DNA from: BOG-932 sp965276835
GTDB lineage: Bacteria > Pseudomonadota > Alphaproteobacteria > BOG-932 > Roseiterribacteraceae
DNA: 64,000 nucleotides
Assembly (NCBI GenBank): GCA_965276835.1
Contig: OZ255631.1
Span: 5,270,001-5,334,000, forward strand
Direction: 5' to 3'
This document shows positions 35,178 to 43,519 of the stretch, piece by piece. Position numbers and translations under genes: made by a program. The notes beneath the pieces were generated by a model. That model saw only the letters and a program-made list of their open reading frames with translations. It had not been told where the DNA came from and ran no database searches. Position 1 is the stretch's first letter; every line of letters begins with the position of its first letter.

Positions 35178-36263
35178 ATGTCTACCCAATCACATATCGG
35201 GCTGCGCTCCAGGGTCCAGGGGTGCCTGCTCGGCGGGGCGGTCGGAGATGCACTTGGCGCTCCGGTCGAATTCCTCAGCCATGAGCAAATTATCGCGCGG
35301 TTCGGTCAGCAGGGCATCCGCGATTTTGTGCCCTGCTATGGTCGGCTCGGCGCGATCACCGACGACACGCAGATGACGCTGTTTACGGCCGAAGGACTGA
35401 TCCGTGCGGACATTCGTCTCACGAATCAAAGTCGGGGGGATTTGGTTGATACTGCGCGCCGCGTCGTGCATCACGCCTATTTACGCTGGCTGAAGACACA
35501 GGGCGTCACACCGGCTCGCTTTGAAGACGAGATCGGAATGGATGGCTGGCTGATCGGCGTCGACGCGCTCTGGGCGCAGCGCGCGCCGGGCAGTACCTGC
35601 CTGTCGGCGCTGCGGGACGCCGAAGTCCTTGGGGCGCTGGCACGAAACGACAGTAAGGGCTGTGGCACGGTCATGCGGACCGCGCCCATCGGAATTGTGG
35701 CACGAGACGACTTACTGTTCAGGCTTGCCATAGAAATCTCTGCGCTGACTCATGGCCATTTGAACGCGTCGCTCAGCGCCGGTTTCTTGTCGCGCCTTAT
35801 TGCCGGATTGATGAAAGGAGCCGACCTTGCGGAGGCTATAGATGCTGCGAAGCGCGAACTCTTGCACCATGCGGGGCATCTGGAAGTTCTTCGCGCAGTA
35901 GAGGGCGCCGAGAAGCTCGCCAGCGAGCGCAACGCTGCGGCGATTGTGGATGGCCGCCTCGGGGAGGGCTGGATCGCCGAAGAAGCGGTTGCCATCGCGC
36001 TGCACGCGGTTCTGGTGGCAGGGGATCTGGAGGAGGCTGTCATTCTTGCCGTCAACCACTCTGGCGACAGCGACAGCACCGGTGCGATCGCCGGCAATAT
36101 CGCCGGCGCACTTTACGGCCGGGCCGCGATACCGGACCGCTGGTTATCGACGCTCGAGTTACGCGATGAGATCATCGACATCGCGACCGACCTCGCGGGT
36201 ATTCGCGACGGAAGTCTCAGTCAGACGGCGGAGTCGGTCTGGGCTAGTTACCCGGGCTGGTAG
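35178..36263 (+). CDS. ADP-ribosylglycohydrolase (DraG/ARH family)
   Basis: 361 aa from ATG 35178. The upstream ATG at 35085 lies inside the GIY-YIG gene. All metal and substrate motifs are present: CLLGGAVGDALGAPVEF, then GAITDDTQMTLFTAEG (T-D-D-T for the first Mg), and HSGDSDSTGAIAGNIAGALYG near the end (second Mg site). The enzyme removes ADP-ribose from protein or nucleic acid. Gene order XRE / GIY-YIG / ARH suggests a self-contained nuclease plus ADP-ribose eraser, possibly immune or antitoxin in role. That link is inference. Confidence 0.85.
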   Translation: MSTQSHIGLRSRVQGCLLGGAVGDALGAPVEFLSHEQIIARFGQQGIRDFVPCYGRLGAITDDTQMTLFTAEGLIRADIRLTNQSRGDLVDTARRVVHHAYLRWLKTQGVTPARFEDEIGMDGWLIGVDALWAQRAPGSTCLSALRDAEVLGALARNDSKGCGTVMRTAPIGIVARDDLLFRLAIEISALTHGHLNASLSAGFLSRLIAGLMKGADLAEAIDAAKRELLHHAGHLEVLRAVEGAEKLASERNAAAIVDGRLGEGWIAEEAVAIALHAVLVAGDLEEAVILAVNHSGDSDSTGAIAGNIAGALYGRAAIPDRWLSTLELRDEIIDIATDLAGIRDGSLSQTAESVWASYPGW

Positions 36264-36407
36264 CGCCAATTTTCGAGCTGTTGGGCGTGTTCTGTCTACG
36301 CGGGCGGAGGGGTACGCCGCCGCGTCTGATCCGCGTCACAGGGCCGTCTGAAGCCCGCCCAATGCGGTCTGACGCTATTGATGCGGCGCCGCCTGCTAAT
36401 TCGCCTT

Positions 36408-37859
36408 CTAATGCCGCCCTAGCATCGGGATACCCAGCTTCGCCAACCGGCCAATCTCCGCCAATATGGCGGCATCATCCGGTACACGCATATAGGCGAG
36501 AGCTTGCGCGGTGGAATCCACCTGATCATTGAACTTCGTACCGGGAAATCCGGTAACCTCATCGACATAGGTGTTCAACCACGGTGCGTTATCCGGCAGG
36601 AAGACGTACCCATTGGCGAAGAGGTCCGTCTGGGCGCGCCACCGCATGGTCTTATCCATTCCAGAGGTCGGCTTGTACGGGGTAATTTGATAAATTCCCT
36701 CGCGTTGCAGATCCTGTATTAACTGGGTGCCCGAAGCTTTGTCCTCGATGACGATGTTCTGCGGGTTGAAGTGATCCCGCTGTTCCAACACGGCCCGCTT
36801 GAGGTCGGGGTATTCCAGGTGGGCGCGGAACACGTTCAGCAGATAGAATTTGCCTTGCGCGACTGCCCAGGTCGTGCAGACCGAGAAAGCATTCAATTCA
36901 CCCGGCTTGTTCGCCGTGTCCCAGGATTGAACCACGCGGTCAGGTTTTGGGTACTGGCCGGGCAGGTAATATTGCAGCGATTCCCGCTTGACCATCAAAC
37001 CGGCGATTGACGTCGGATTCTGCTGGTACTGACTGTTAAAGTTATAGTCATTGATTAAATGGCGTATCTTTTCGAGCCGGGGCAGGGACTCGCGCAAGGG
37101 GTTCAGCGCCTCGCCAGTCTTGCGGCTATACCGGTAACGGCCCAATACCGAGTTAACTACATAGACCTCATCACGTTCGGCGATTGCGGGAAAAGACAAA
37201 TTGTTCCAGTCTTCAAGCTCCGTCACAAAGCCGACCAAGTCGTCTTGGTGCAGGCGCTGCATCACGATGATGATGCGCCCGGTCTCTTTGTTGTTCAGCC
37301 GGCTCTGCAGGGTGTTGGCGTACCAGTGATTGACCGCTTGCCGGCGCGTGTCCGACAGCGCCTCATCCGGCTTTAGGACGTCGTCCAGGATGATGAAGTC
37401 AGCGCCAAGGCCGGTCAGCGGACCGTTGACCGAGGTTGCCCGGATCGCGCCGCCGGCGGTGGTTTCCAGGTCGGCAGCAGATCGACGCCTCAGTCGGGTT
37501 GGAAAAAGTGTCTGATAAAATGCGCTCTCCATGATCTTGCGCCGGTCGCGGGCGAATTTCTCGGCTAAATCCTGGCCGTAACTGGCACAGATTACTTGAG
37601 CCGACGGATTGTGCCCGATTACCCAGAGCGGGAAAGCGACGGACGCGAACACAGATTTGAGGCTGCGAGGCGGCACGCAAACGATCAATCGGGTTTCGGT
37701 GCCGAGCCGGCACGCGTCCAGCTCGGCACCGACGACCCGGAGGAAATCCGCCTTTATTAATGGCGTACCAGGATTCAATTCGACGAAACACTTGAAGGCA
37801 AAGGTCAGAAAATCGGATTGCAGGAGTTTCAGATAATCCCGGGGATTGATCGCCGTCAT
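36408..37859 (-). CDS. Phage terminase large subunit (TerL)
   Basis: 483 aa. The ATPase: Walker A VPPRSLKSVFAS (about 61-71), then IILDDVLKPDEA as Walker B with catalytic acid, and IIIVMQRLHQDDL as coupling motif. The nuclease: VVQSWDTANKPG, then IVIEDKASGTQLIQ, then FNDQVDSTAQAL supply the acidic residues of the RNase-H-like fold. Terminases translocate and cut DNA during head packaging. It overlaps the DUF5681 gene start by 4 bases (ATGA type). Portal and capsid genes are not found downstream in the window. Confidence 0.88.
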   Translation of the reverse strand: MTAINPRDYLKLLQSDFLTFAFKCFVELNPGTPLIKADFLRVVGAELDACRLGTETRLIVCVPPRSLKSVFASVAFPLWVIGHNPSAQVICASYGQDLAEKFARDRRKIMESAFYQTLFPTRLRRRSAADLETTAGGAIRATSVNGPLTGLGADFIILDDVLKPDEALSDTRRQAVNHWYANTLQSRLNNKETGRIIIVMQRLHQDDLVGFVTELEDWNNLSFPAIAERDEVYVVNSVLGRYRYSRKTGEALNPLRESLPRLEKIRHLINDYNFNSQYQQNPTSIAGLMVKRESLQYYLPGQYPKPDRVVQSWDTANKPGELNAFSVCTTWAVAQGKFYLLNVFRAHLEYPDLKRAVLEQRDHFNPQNIVIEDKASGTQLIQDLQREGIYQITPYKPTSGMDKTMRWRAQTDLFANGYVFLPDNAPWLNTYVDEVTGFPGTKFNDQVDSTAQALAYMRVPDDAAILAEIGRLAKLGIPMLGRH

Positions 37860-38398
37860 CGACCATCTCCTTCGTCGGCCGGCGTCTCGGAATCGTCGAC
37901 TTCGTTTTCACCCGCGTTGTACTCATCATTTTCGGGCTCTTCGGTGTCGGGCAAGGCCGCCCGAATTCGGGCGACAATGTCGTCCATCAATGACGCGTCG
38001 TTCGGGCCGATGACCGCGCTGAGGTCTTGAGGCGCAGCGTTTTTGGGAGACGTTTCGCGAACGTGCTGTAAGAGCATCGCAATGTATTTGGGATCCTTCT
38101 TCACTACTGCGCCATGGAATATCGTCTTTGCCACGGCCTCAGCGCCTTCGATTTTTTCCCTTTTCCCATTCTCGGTGATCGGAATACGCTTTTTGAGAAT
38201 TTCATCGATATAGGTGGACAGGTTCTTCCTACCTTTCGGCCGCCCATTGCGGTTGCCCGATTGGCCCGGGCTCCACCTCTTATCGCGAGGCGGGTTTTTG
38301 TATCCGGTTGCGGGAACTTCGTCCTTGTCGTTGGTGTCGTCATCATCATCGTCGCGAATATTACTCTCCTGCGTGTACGGTTCGGGATTGGGCTTCAT
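37856..38398 (-). CDS. DUF5681 protein, small-terminase-like
   Basis: 180 aa from ATG 38398. The open frame up to 38662 is antisense-like sequence inside the methyltransferase gene and is rejected. The domain, RWSPGQSGNRNGRPKGRKN, then STYIDEILKKRIPITENGK, is the DUF5681 signature (G-x-S-G-N-x-x-G-R-P). Long acidic stretches flank it (RDDDDDDTND and a Glu/Asp-rich tail). DUF5681 proteins usually precede TerL and probably act as the DNA-recognition subunit. Here the start overlaps the methyltransferase end by 38 bases. Confidence 0.8.
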   Translation of the reverse strand: MKPNPEPYTQESNIRDDDDDDTNDKDEVPATGYKNPPRDKRWSPGQSGNRNGRPKGRKNLSTYIDEILKKRIPITENGKREKIEGAEAVAKTIFHGAVVKKDPKYIAMLLQHVRETSPKNAAPQDLSAVIGPNDASLMDDIVARIRAALPDTEEPENDEYNAGENEVDDSETPADEGDGR

Positions 38399-39770
38399 GA
38401 AAATCAAAGGTCTGGCCGGTGACCGCATGGACAGCGTTGGCGCCGGTATGGCGCTGCCAGCGCCGGATCGCGGTATCGACATAGAGGGGGTCGAGTTCGA
38501 TCCCCCTGAACAGTCGTCCGGTGCGTTCGGCCGCGATAAGGGTCGACCCGCTGCCCAGAAACGGGTCAAGGACGATGTCGCCGCGCGATGAACAGTCGAG
38601 AATGGCATCAGCGACCATCGCCACCGGCTTAACCGTGGGGTGCAGGGCGAGGAGGTTGCCATCCTCGCCGCGCCGGCCGAAATTATTCACCGAAGGGTAG
38701 TTCCAGACATTGGTCCGGTTGCGGCCATATTTTCCAAGCTGCACGTTGTTCTGGTGCGGCGCATTGCCATTTTTGAACACGAAAATCAGCTCATGCTGGC
38801 TACGGTAGAGTGAGCCCATCCCGCCATTGTCCTTTACCCAGACGCAGAGATTTTTGAGTTCCGCGTAGGCCGGCTTGGCCGCGGCCAGAACTTCCTCCTG
38901 GTGGCGCCAGTCCATACAGATGTAGTGGATCGAGCCATCGACGCTGTAGCGCACCAGATGAACGAAAACCCTGCATAGGAAAATTTCGAACTGGCCCGAA
39001 CTCATCTCGCCTGCCGCCATCGCGAAATCCCGATGACGGATGGAGCCCAAGCCCGAAGCGTGGCCATCGATCGGTACGTTGTATGGCGGGTCAGTGAAGA
39101 TAAGGTTGGCCGAGGCGCCGGCCATTAACTTGGCATAGGACGACGCTTCAAGTGCGTCGCCGCACAAGAGCCGGTGACCGTTGAGCAGCCAGATATCGCC
39201 TGGCTGGGTTACGGGAGCCTGGTCCGCGAATTCCGGAACGACATCGTCCGGGTCAGGCCCTTCGCCGGCGTCAGTCAGACCTTCGATCTTGATATCGATC
39301 TCGCCCATCGTGAAGCCGGTCGCCTCGAGGCTGAAATCCAGATCCAGCACCGCCAGCTCGGCGAAGATCTCCCCGAGCATGTGATCGTCCCAAGTCGAGT
39401 TCTCGGTCAACCGGTTGTCGGCGATGCTGAAAGCACGGGCCTGCGCCGGGGTCAGGTGTGACAGCCGCACGATCGGAATCTCGTTCAGGCCAAGTTTCCT
39501 AGCGGCGAAAATTCGACCATGACCAGCGATCACATTGTTATTGTCGTCGAGGAGTACGGGGACGCTGAAACCAAAGGCTTCGATGCTGTGAACGATCTGC
39601 TTGATCTGGCGGTCGCTATGGCGGCGCGGATTACGCGGATCGAGCTTCGGCGCATCCGTCGGCAAATATTCGATCCGCAGACGTTCTGTCGATCCCGCCT
39701 GCATGAAAGCAGGAACGGCAGGCCGGTCGGCCGGTTTTTTGCGCGGTAATTCTGGAACGCGAGCCCTCAT
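38361..39770 (-). CDS. ParB-like nuclease domain fused to N6-adenine DNA methyltransferase
   Basis: 469 aa. N-terminus (about 30-130): a ParB/Srx-like domain with LDPRNPRRHSDRQIKQIVHS, then NNNVIAGHGRIFAARKLG and LTPAQARAFSIADNRL. C-terminus: a beta-class DNA methyltransferase with LIFTDPPYNVPIDG (motif IV, about 236-249) ahead of DPFLGSGSTLIAAERTGR (motif I). The order catalysis then SAM-binding is class beta (CcrM-like arrangement). Such fusions are widespread in phages and probably protect phage DNA. It is the first gene of the packaging operon. Confidence 0.88.
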   Translation of the reverse strand: MRARVPELPRKKPADRPAVPAFMQAGSTERLRIEYLPTDAPKLDPRNPRRHSDRQIKQIVHSIEAFGFSVPVLLDDNNNVIAGHGRIFAARKLGLNEIPIVRLSHLTPAQARAFSIADNRLTENSTWDDHMLGEIFAELAVLDLDFSLEATGFTMGEIDIKIEGLTDAGEGPDPDDVVPEFADQAPVTQPGDIWLLNGHRLLCGDALEASSYAKLMAGASANLIFTDPPYNVPIDGHASGLGSIRHRDFAMAAGEMSSGQFEIFLCRVFVHLVRYSVDGSIHYICMDWRHQEEVLAAAKPAYAELKNLCVWVKDNGGMGSLYRSQHELIFVFKNGNAPHQNNVQLGKYGRNRTNVWNYPSVNNFGRRGEDGNLLALHPTVKPVAMVADAILDCSSRGDIVLDPFLGSGSTLIAAERTGRLFRGIELDPLYVDTAIRRWQRHTGANAVHAVTGQTFDFHEAQSRTVHAGE

Positions 39771-39813
39771 AGTTTCACCTTAGTCCGCGCTACGTATTTG
39801 TTTTGCAAATCGA

Positions 39814-40329
39814 TCATTCGCATAGCGGTGCCAAGAGAGCGTTCAGATCGAGGATAGCCATGACTTCTTTCTGATCGGCGCCAAAAACTTCAACCGGATC
39901 GATGTTGACTGACGCACCGTCTGGCGCAGTCCTAACATCCAACGAGAATGAATCCGGAGTGCGTTTAAACAGCATGTAGTTTACACCGTGTTTGGCAGCC
40001 GCGTTGACCAACGCCGGCCCCATTCCCTTTGGAAGGGACTGGGTGAGCGCTATGACCGCCCCAGGGTGGGTGAGGTAAAAAGCGTCCCTCAAACGATCGG
40101 CTAAGCGCCTCAGCATACCGATCGGTGTGCCGATACTTGCAAGCGGCACAAGAAGAGCGGCGATCTGCAGCTCGTCGAACGTGAACATGCGGTGGACGCC
40201 CGTGCCGCTTCGGTCGGTTTCAGGCAGTGCATGCAGGACGCCACCATCCGCCCACAGCTGCACGGCCCGACGTTTAGCACCGGTGCGGCGGACAATTTCC
40301 GCTAAGCTGTAAAGCTTATCACTACTCAT
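39814..40329 (-). CDS. MerR-type HTH regulator, hypothetical
   Basis: 171 aa from ATG 40329 (GGCGGAACG upstream; an in-frame GTG lies at 40347). The N-terminal 60 residues, LYSLAEIVRRTGAKRRAVQLW, then GTGVHRMFTFDELQIAALL, form a MerR-like HTH and wing. The C-terminal part (LADRLRDAFYLTHPGAVIAL, then VNYMLFKRTPDSFSLDV) is an unknown sensor-like domain. It lies about 40 bp from the packaging operon and reads the same way, so it may regulate it. Confidence 0.68.
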   Translation of the reverse strand: MSSDKLYSLAEIVRRTGAKRRAVQLWADGGVLHALPETDRSGTGVHRMFTFDELQIAALLVPLASIGTPIGMLRRLADRLRDAFYLTHPGAVIALTQSLPKGMGPALVNAAAKHGVNYMLFKRTPDSFSLDVRTAPDGASVNIDPVEVFGADQKEVMAILDLNALLAPLCE

Positions 40330-40516
40330 TAACCACGTTCCGCCCAAGTGCGATCTACGTACTTTGACTTAGCGCTCTTGTCAATGACTGCCTCCTGGCG
40401 ATTTGTCGGCCGCACCGGGACGCGCCGGTTCTAAGCCAGCCCCATCAGCATGAAACCTGAACACGCGAGGATCGTTTGCATTACATTGCGTTAACGAAGG
40501 AAACCCGATATTTGAG

Positions 40517-40714
40517 GTCACAGCAGCCGAGTGTCGTGAAAAGGCGACGGAGATGAGGCAATACGCTGAGCAGTCTAAAGACTTGTCGCAACGTGCGCTA
40601 TTCCTCAGGATGGCTGTCGATTGGCAGAAACTCGCCATCAGCAAGGACGAAGGCGAAGATCGAGATGCCGCGATCATTTTGGGCGTGGATTGGGGAAAGA
40701 AGCGCAAAGCGTAG
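40517..40714 (+). pseudogene. Small helical protein lacking a normal start codon
   Basis: The frame VTAAECREKATEMRQYAEQ, then RALFLRMAVDWQKLA, ending KKRKA then TAG, matches the layout of small sphingomonad proteins that begin M-T-x-x-E-C-R-x-x-A. Position one here is GTC, and no ATG, GTG or TTG lies in frame upstream before the nearest stop (an internal ATG is at the EMRQY methionine). It looks like a start-codon loss, so it is probably silent. It is paired with a related gene at 40828. Confidence 0.45.
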
Positions 40715-40827
40715 TTGGCAGTTTCCCCACGTGACCGCGCCGATCTGATTGGTTTGCATAGCACTTTTTTGGACACAGGATGAAACCTTATACGCTTTAA
40801 GCCGTTAACCCTCTATTGAAGTAGTGG

Positions 40828-41004
40828 ATGGAGGCAAACTTGAGCGAACTTACACCGGAGCATTGTCACCAAAGAGCTTTGGAGACAAAACAGTTGGCCG
40901 ACTGGTCACCCGACGAGCAGAGATACACACTGTTGATCCAGGTTGCCGAAGAGTGGGAACGTCTCGCACAGTCGAAAGAACGGGACGGCGGGCACTCCTG
41001 CTAG
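40828..41004 (+). CDS. Small helical protein, relative of the 40517 gene
   Basis: 58 aa from ATG 40828: MEANLSELTPEHCHQRALET, then DEQRYTLLIQVAEEWERLAQ. The spacing of the conserved Cys, the A-x-E helix and the W-x-x-L-A ending match the neighbouring start-less copy, so both belong to one small family of unknown role. No ribosome site is clear. AT-rich sequence precedes it. Confidence 0.5.
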   Translation: MEANLSELTPEHCHQRALETKQLADWSPDEQRYTLLIQVAEEWERLAQSKERDGGHSC

Positions 41005-41316
41005 CTACAATCCTTCCTCGGTCCGACATTATAGCCCGCCGCGCAAGATATACTGAGCAACGGCGGGGAGGCTTAATCTGTTAGCCAGTGCGCAGCAGCG
41101 GGCCGAGCGGATCTCAGCGGAGGCGGTGGGCGGGATCGGGCGAAACCCGGTCGGTGGTTGGCATGGCCTGAAAAACGGTTTACACGGGCGGTTCGGAGTC
41201 TATGCTTCCGGTCCTCGAGATATAGGATTAGCCGAAGTCGGGAAGCTGCCGCGGAGCAGCCGGATGAGAGCGCTTTAAAAAAGGCCGTCTGGACTAAGCA
41301 GTTAGCTCATCTGGAA
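41005..41316. other. Open frame without start, no recognised gene
   Basis: A plus-strand frame of about 75 codons ends at TAA near 41280 and reads SAQQRAERISAEAVGGIG, then WHGLKNGLHGRFGVYASG. It has no start codon after the preceding stop. The segment is G-rich and could also be structured RNA. Left unassigned. Confidence 0.25.
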
Positions 41317-41759
41317 TCATGCCTTCGGCTTTAATTCCCGGACTGAGATACCCATCAAAAAACAACCGACCAAGATCTGTTCCGTCTCGCGGTTTTCTGC
41401 GACCAACGGCAACATTAAGGTGATGTGCCTCACGGATACGCGATCTGGAAACGCGAAACAAAAAGTTTTGGCGTGTGCTCCTGCCACACTGTCGAGACCA
41501 GCTTGCCACTGAGCGGCAAGGCCGGCGGAGATCGAACTTACGCCAATCTTTTGGCCGATGAGCGCGACTCCCGCGCGGGCCTCGACCGCTGTACCGGCCA
41601 ACCGATAACGGTAATCGCCGGCCTCGGTTTTCTCGAGAAGCATCAGATTTGCTCGCAACGACGGGATGTCGATCGGCGGATCAATATCTTGGCGTGCCGG
41701 CGGGCGAACGCCAACGTGTTTGAACCGCCAATAACTAAGAGACTTTTCCAGTGATCCAT
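41317..41759 (-). pseudogene. PAS_5-like domain protein, frameshifted near its start
   Basis: The main frame reads YWRFKHVGVRPPARQDIDPP, then LRANLMLLEKTEAGDYRYRL, AGTAVEARAGVALIGQ, and QILVGCFLMGI, a good match to the PAS_5 pattern of small sensor proteins. Its proper beginning (MDHWKSLL from ATG 41759) is one base out of frame with the body, with the shift around 41725-41735. The only in-frame start is TTG 41658, which would remove the first strand. Probably inactive. Confidence 0.55.
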
Positions 41760-42001
41760 ACGCGGCTCATTTGCTGGTGAAGCGGACCGGACGTCTCAGC
41801 AATCCAAGCCCGGAGAACTAAACGCCGCGTTGGATCTTGGTCTTTATCTACACCGATTCCCACCATGCTCGACCTCGTATCAGCAATCCGTGCGATTTCG
41901 ATCCGGCGCGTTGGCTTATTTCGACCACATCCTTGCCGTTCGGACCACCACCTGCGATTTCCCGAAAGCATTGATAGCCGAAACGAAGTTCGAAGGTTCA
42001 T
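41735..42001 (-). CDS. Doubtful small ORF
   Basis: 88 codons. The end (RRLVLRAWIAETSGPLHQQM, then SRVWITGKVS) looks mildly coding, while the first half is Arg/Trp-rich noise. It overlaps the PAS_5 gene start. No family is recognised. Listed only because the strand is otherwise empty here. Confidence 0.22.
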   Translation of the reverse strand: MNLRTSFRLSMLSGNRRWWSERQGCGRNKPTRRIEIARIADTRSSMVGIGVDKDQDPTRRLVLRAWIAETSGPLHQQMSRVWITGKVS

Positions 42002-42056
42002 TCTGGATAAAAAAGCCGCACAAAGGCGGCTTTCCTAGGTCGCAGCTCGGCTGAGA

Positions 42057-42230
42057 TCACTTGGCGCGGACGCTATCTTTCACTTTTCCGGCAGCGCTCT
42101 GAACCTTGCCGGCCAGTTTCTCCGCCTTGCCCTCTGCTTTAAGCTTTGTGTCGCCCGTCAACCTACCAGCAGCCTCCTTAAGCGAACCGGCAACCTGTTT
42201 GCCTGTGCCTTTAATGCGATCTTTGTCCAT
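42057..42230 (-). CDS. CsbD-like stress protein
   Basis: 57 aa from ATG 42230, directly behind AGGAGGT. The sequence MDKDRIKGTGKQVAGSLKEA, then AGRLTGDTKLKAEGKAEK and a repeated AGKVQSAAGKVKD end is the CsbD family: small, lysine- and alanine-rich, natively helical proteins induced by general stress. Full typical length. The adjacent response regulator is divergent, in line with a stress-response neighbourhood. Confidence 0.9.
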   Translation of the reverse strand: MDKDRIKGTGKQVAGSLKEAAGRLTGDTKLKAEGKAEKLAGKVQSAAGKVKDSVRAK

Positions 42231-42396
42231 CACGACCTCCTGAACCGGCCGCGCCAAGTTAGCCGACCTTGGGGAAGTACCTGGAGCCTGACAACATTGT
42301 TGCACCACTCTAATCCCGCCTGCTCAAAAAATAACTTTATCCCCCAAGGCTTCAAGGTAAAATGGAACGATCAATTGATGAAATAATTCCAATCTT

Positions 42397-42783
42397 ATGT
42401 CCGAGGAGTTCACAACCAACACCATCGTCGTAGTCGTCGTTGAAGATGAGCCACTTATCCGGATGGTGCTGGCCGAAGCATTGTTGGATGATGGTTTTGA
42501 CGTGATCGAAGCCACGCATGCTCGGGAGGCTATAACGATTCTGGAAGTCGAAGCGGCTCGGGTCCACGCTCTTTTCACCGATGTCCATATGCCGGGCGAC
42601 TTGGACGGGGTTGGGCTTGTCCATCACGCCCGCCTTCATTGGCCATGGCTTTCACTTTTGGTGACATCCGGCCGGGCATATCCCAAGACAAATGCGATGC
42701 CCGCGGGCACCAGGTTTATTGCGAAACCCTATGAGTTTCGTCACGTCATCCGTCATATTCGGGATATGCACGCGGCGGCCTGA
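42397..42783 (+). CDS. Single-domain response regulator
   Basis: 128 aa comprising only a receiver domain: acidic pair in VVEDEPLIRMVLAEAL, phospho-acceptor Asp in FTDVHMPGDLDG (about 60), Thr/Ser switch in LLVTSGRA and the conserved lysine in FIAKPYEF. No output domain follows, as in the CpdR/DivK or general-stress receiver proteins of alphaproteobacteria. The kinase partner is not in the window. No clear ribosome site is visible. Confidence 0.85.
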   Translation: MSEEFTTNTIVVVVVEDEPLIRMVLAEALLDDGFDVIEATHAREAITILEVEAARVHALFTDVHMPGDLDGVGLVHHARLHWPWLSLLVTSGRAYPKTNAMPAGTRFIAKPYEFRHVIRHIRDMHAAA

Positions 42784-43183
42784 GTCCGAGAATCAAGAAT
42801 TTTCAACCACGCCTTACTGCGTCCATCAAGCCAATGTCTGGCAGGGGACGTTTCCAACAGCTAACACCGTCGCCGATGGCTTCTCCGGCCGCGCTCCGGT
42901 CGGGTGCTTCCCGGCCAACGGCTACGATCTCTATGATATGATCGGCAATGTCTGGAAATGGACGTCCAGCCCTTACGCTACTCCCGAAAGCAAGGACGCG
43001 ATGCCCGCCATGACGCTGAACAAAATGGCCACGTGGCGTGTGTTACGCACGATAAAGGGGGGCTCGTTCCTCTGCGCCCCTAACTATTGTCGCCGCTATC
43101 GGCCGGCCGCTCGCCAATCGCAAGAAAGTGGTTTCAGCGCTGCGCATCTGGGCTTCAGGACGGTCAGCAATCGGAATCAATAA
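42784..43183 (+). pseudogene. 3' fragment of a formylglycine-generating-enzyme-like (SUMF1) gene
   Basis: The frame starts inside the response-regulator gene without a start of its own and reads TTPYCVHQANVWQGTFP, GRAPVGCFPANGYDLYDMIG, NVWKWTSSPY, then IKGGSFLCAPNYCRRYRPAA and HLGFR. These are the C-terminal motifs of the SUMF1/FGE family, including the Cys pair of GGSFLCxxxYC. The first two thirds of the enzyme are missing, so it cannot fold. The family activates sulfatases. No sulfatase gene is nearby. One boundary of the island may lie here. Confidence 0.65.
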
Positions 43184-43416
43184 CCGCAGCCCGCCGAATG
43201 CGGTCGGCCCGCTATATCGCTGCAGGCGCAAAGCGATCGCGAATGACGATGAGCGGGCAAAGGCGCCTCGCGATAAGAGATAAAAATGGGACCACAAAAA
43301 ATAGTTAACGGTGCTAATTTGGAAGGGGCGAAATCTTGGGTGGCACGCATTTGGCAGGTTATGGCGATAACGCTTGACCTCGATAAGTCGGCTTATTAAC
43401 GATAACGCATAACATG

Positions 43417-43429
43417 GGACGGTATGTCC
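43417..43429 (+). promoter_or_regulatory. Operator palindrome, site a
   Basis: GGAC-GGTAT-GTCC followed by TATATT, about 90 bp upstream of the exported protein gene at 43520. It is one of four sites with the same oriented pattern GGAC-N5-GTCCTAYnTT, each in front of a gene of the metabolic block. A TetR/MarR-type dimer could bind it. The rest of 43184-43519 has no gene. Confidence 0.62.
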
Positions 43430-43519
43430 TATATTGGCGGCTGCGCTCTATGAGCCGGCCTCGTGCGCCCACCCGCCCGTTCGGCGAGGTCGCGGATTTA
43501 CCTATCGGTAGGGGATCAA

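Noticed and set aside
41185..41205. GGTTCGGAGTC as a tRNA T-arm
   Set aside because: The conserved A58 is missing and no cloverleaf could be built around it.
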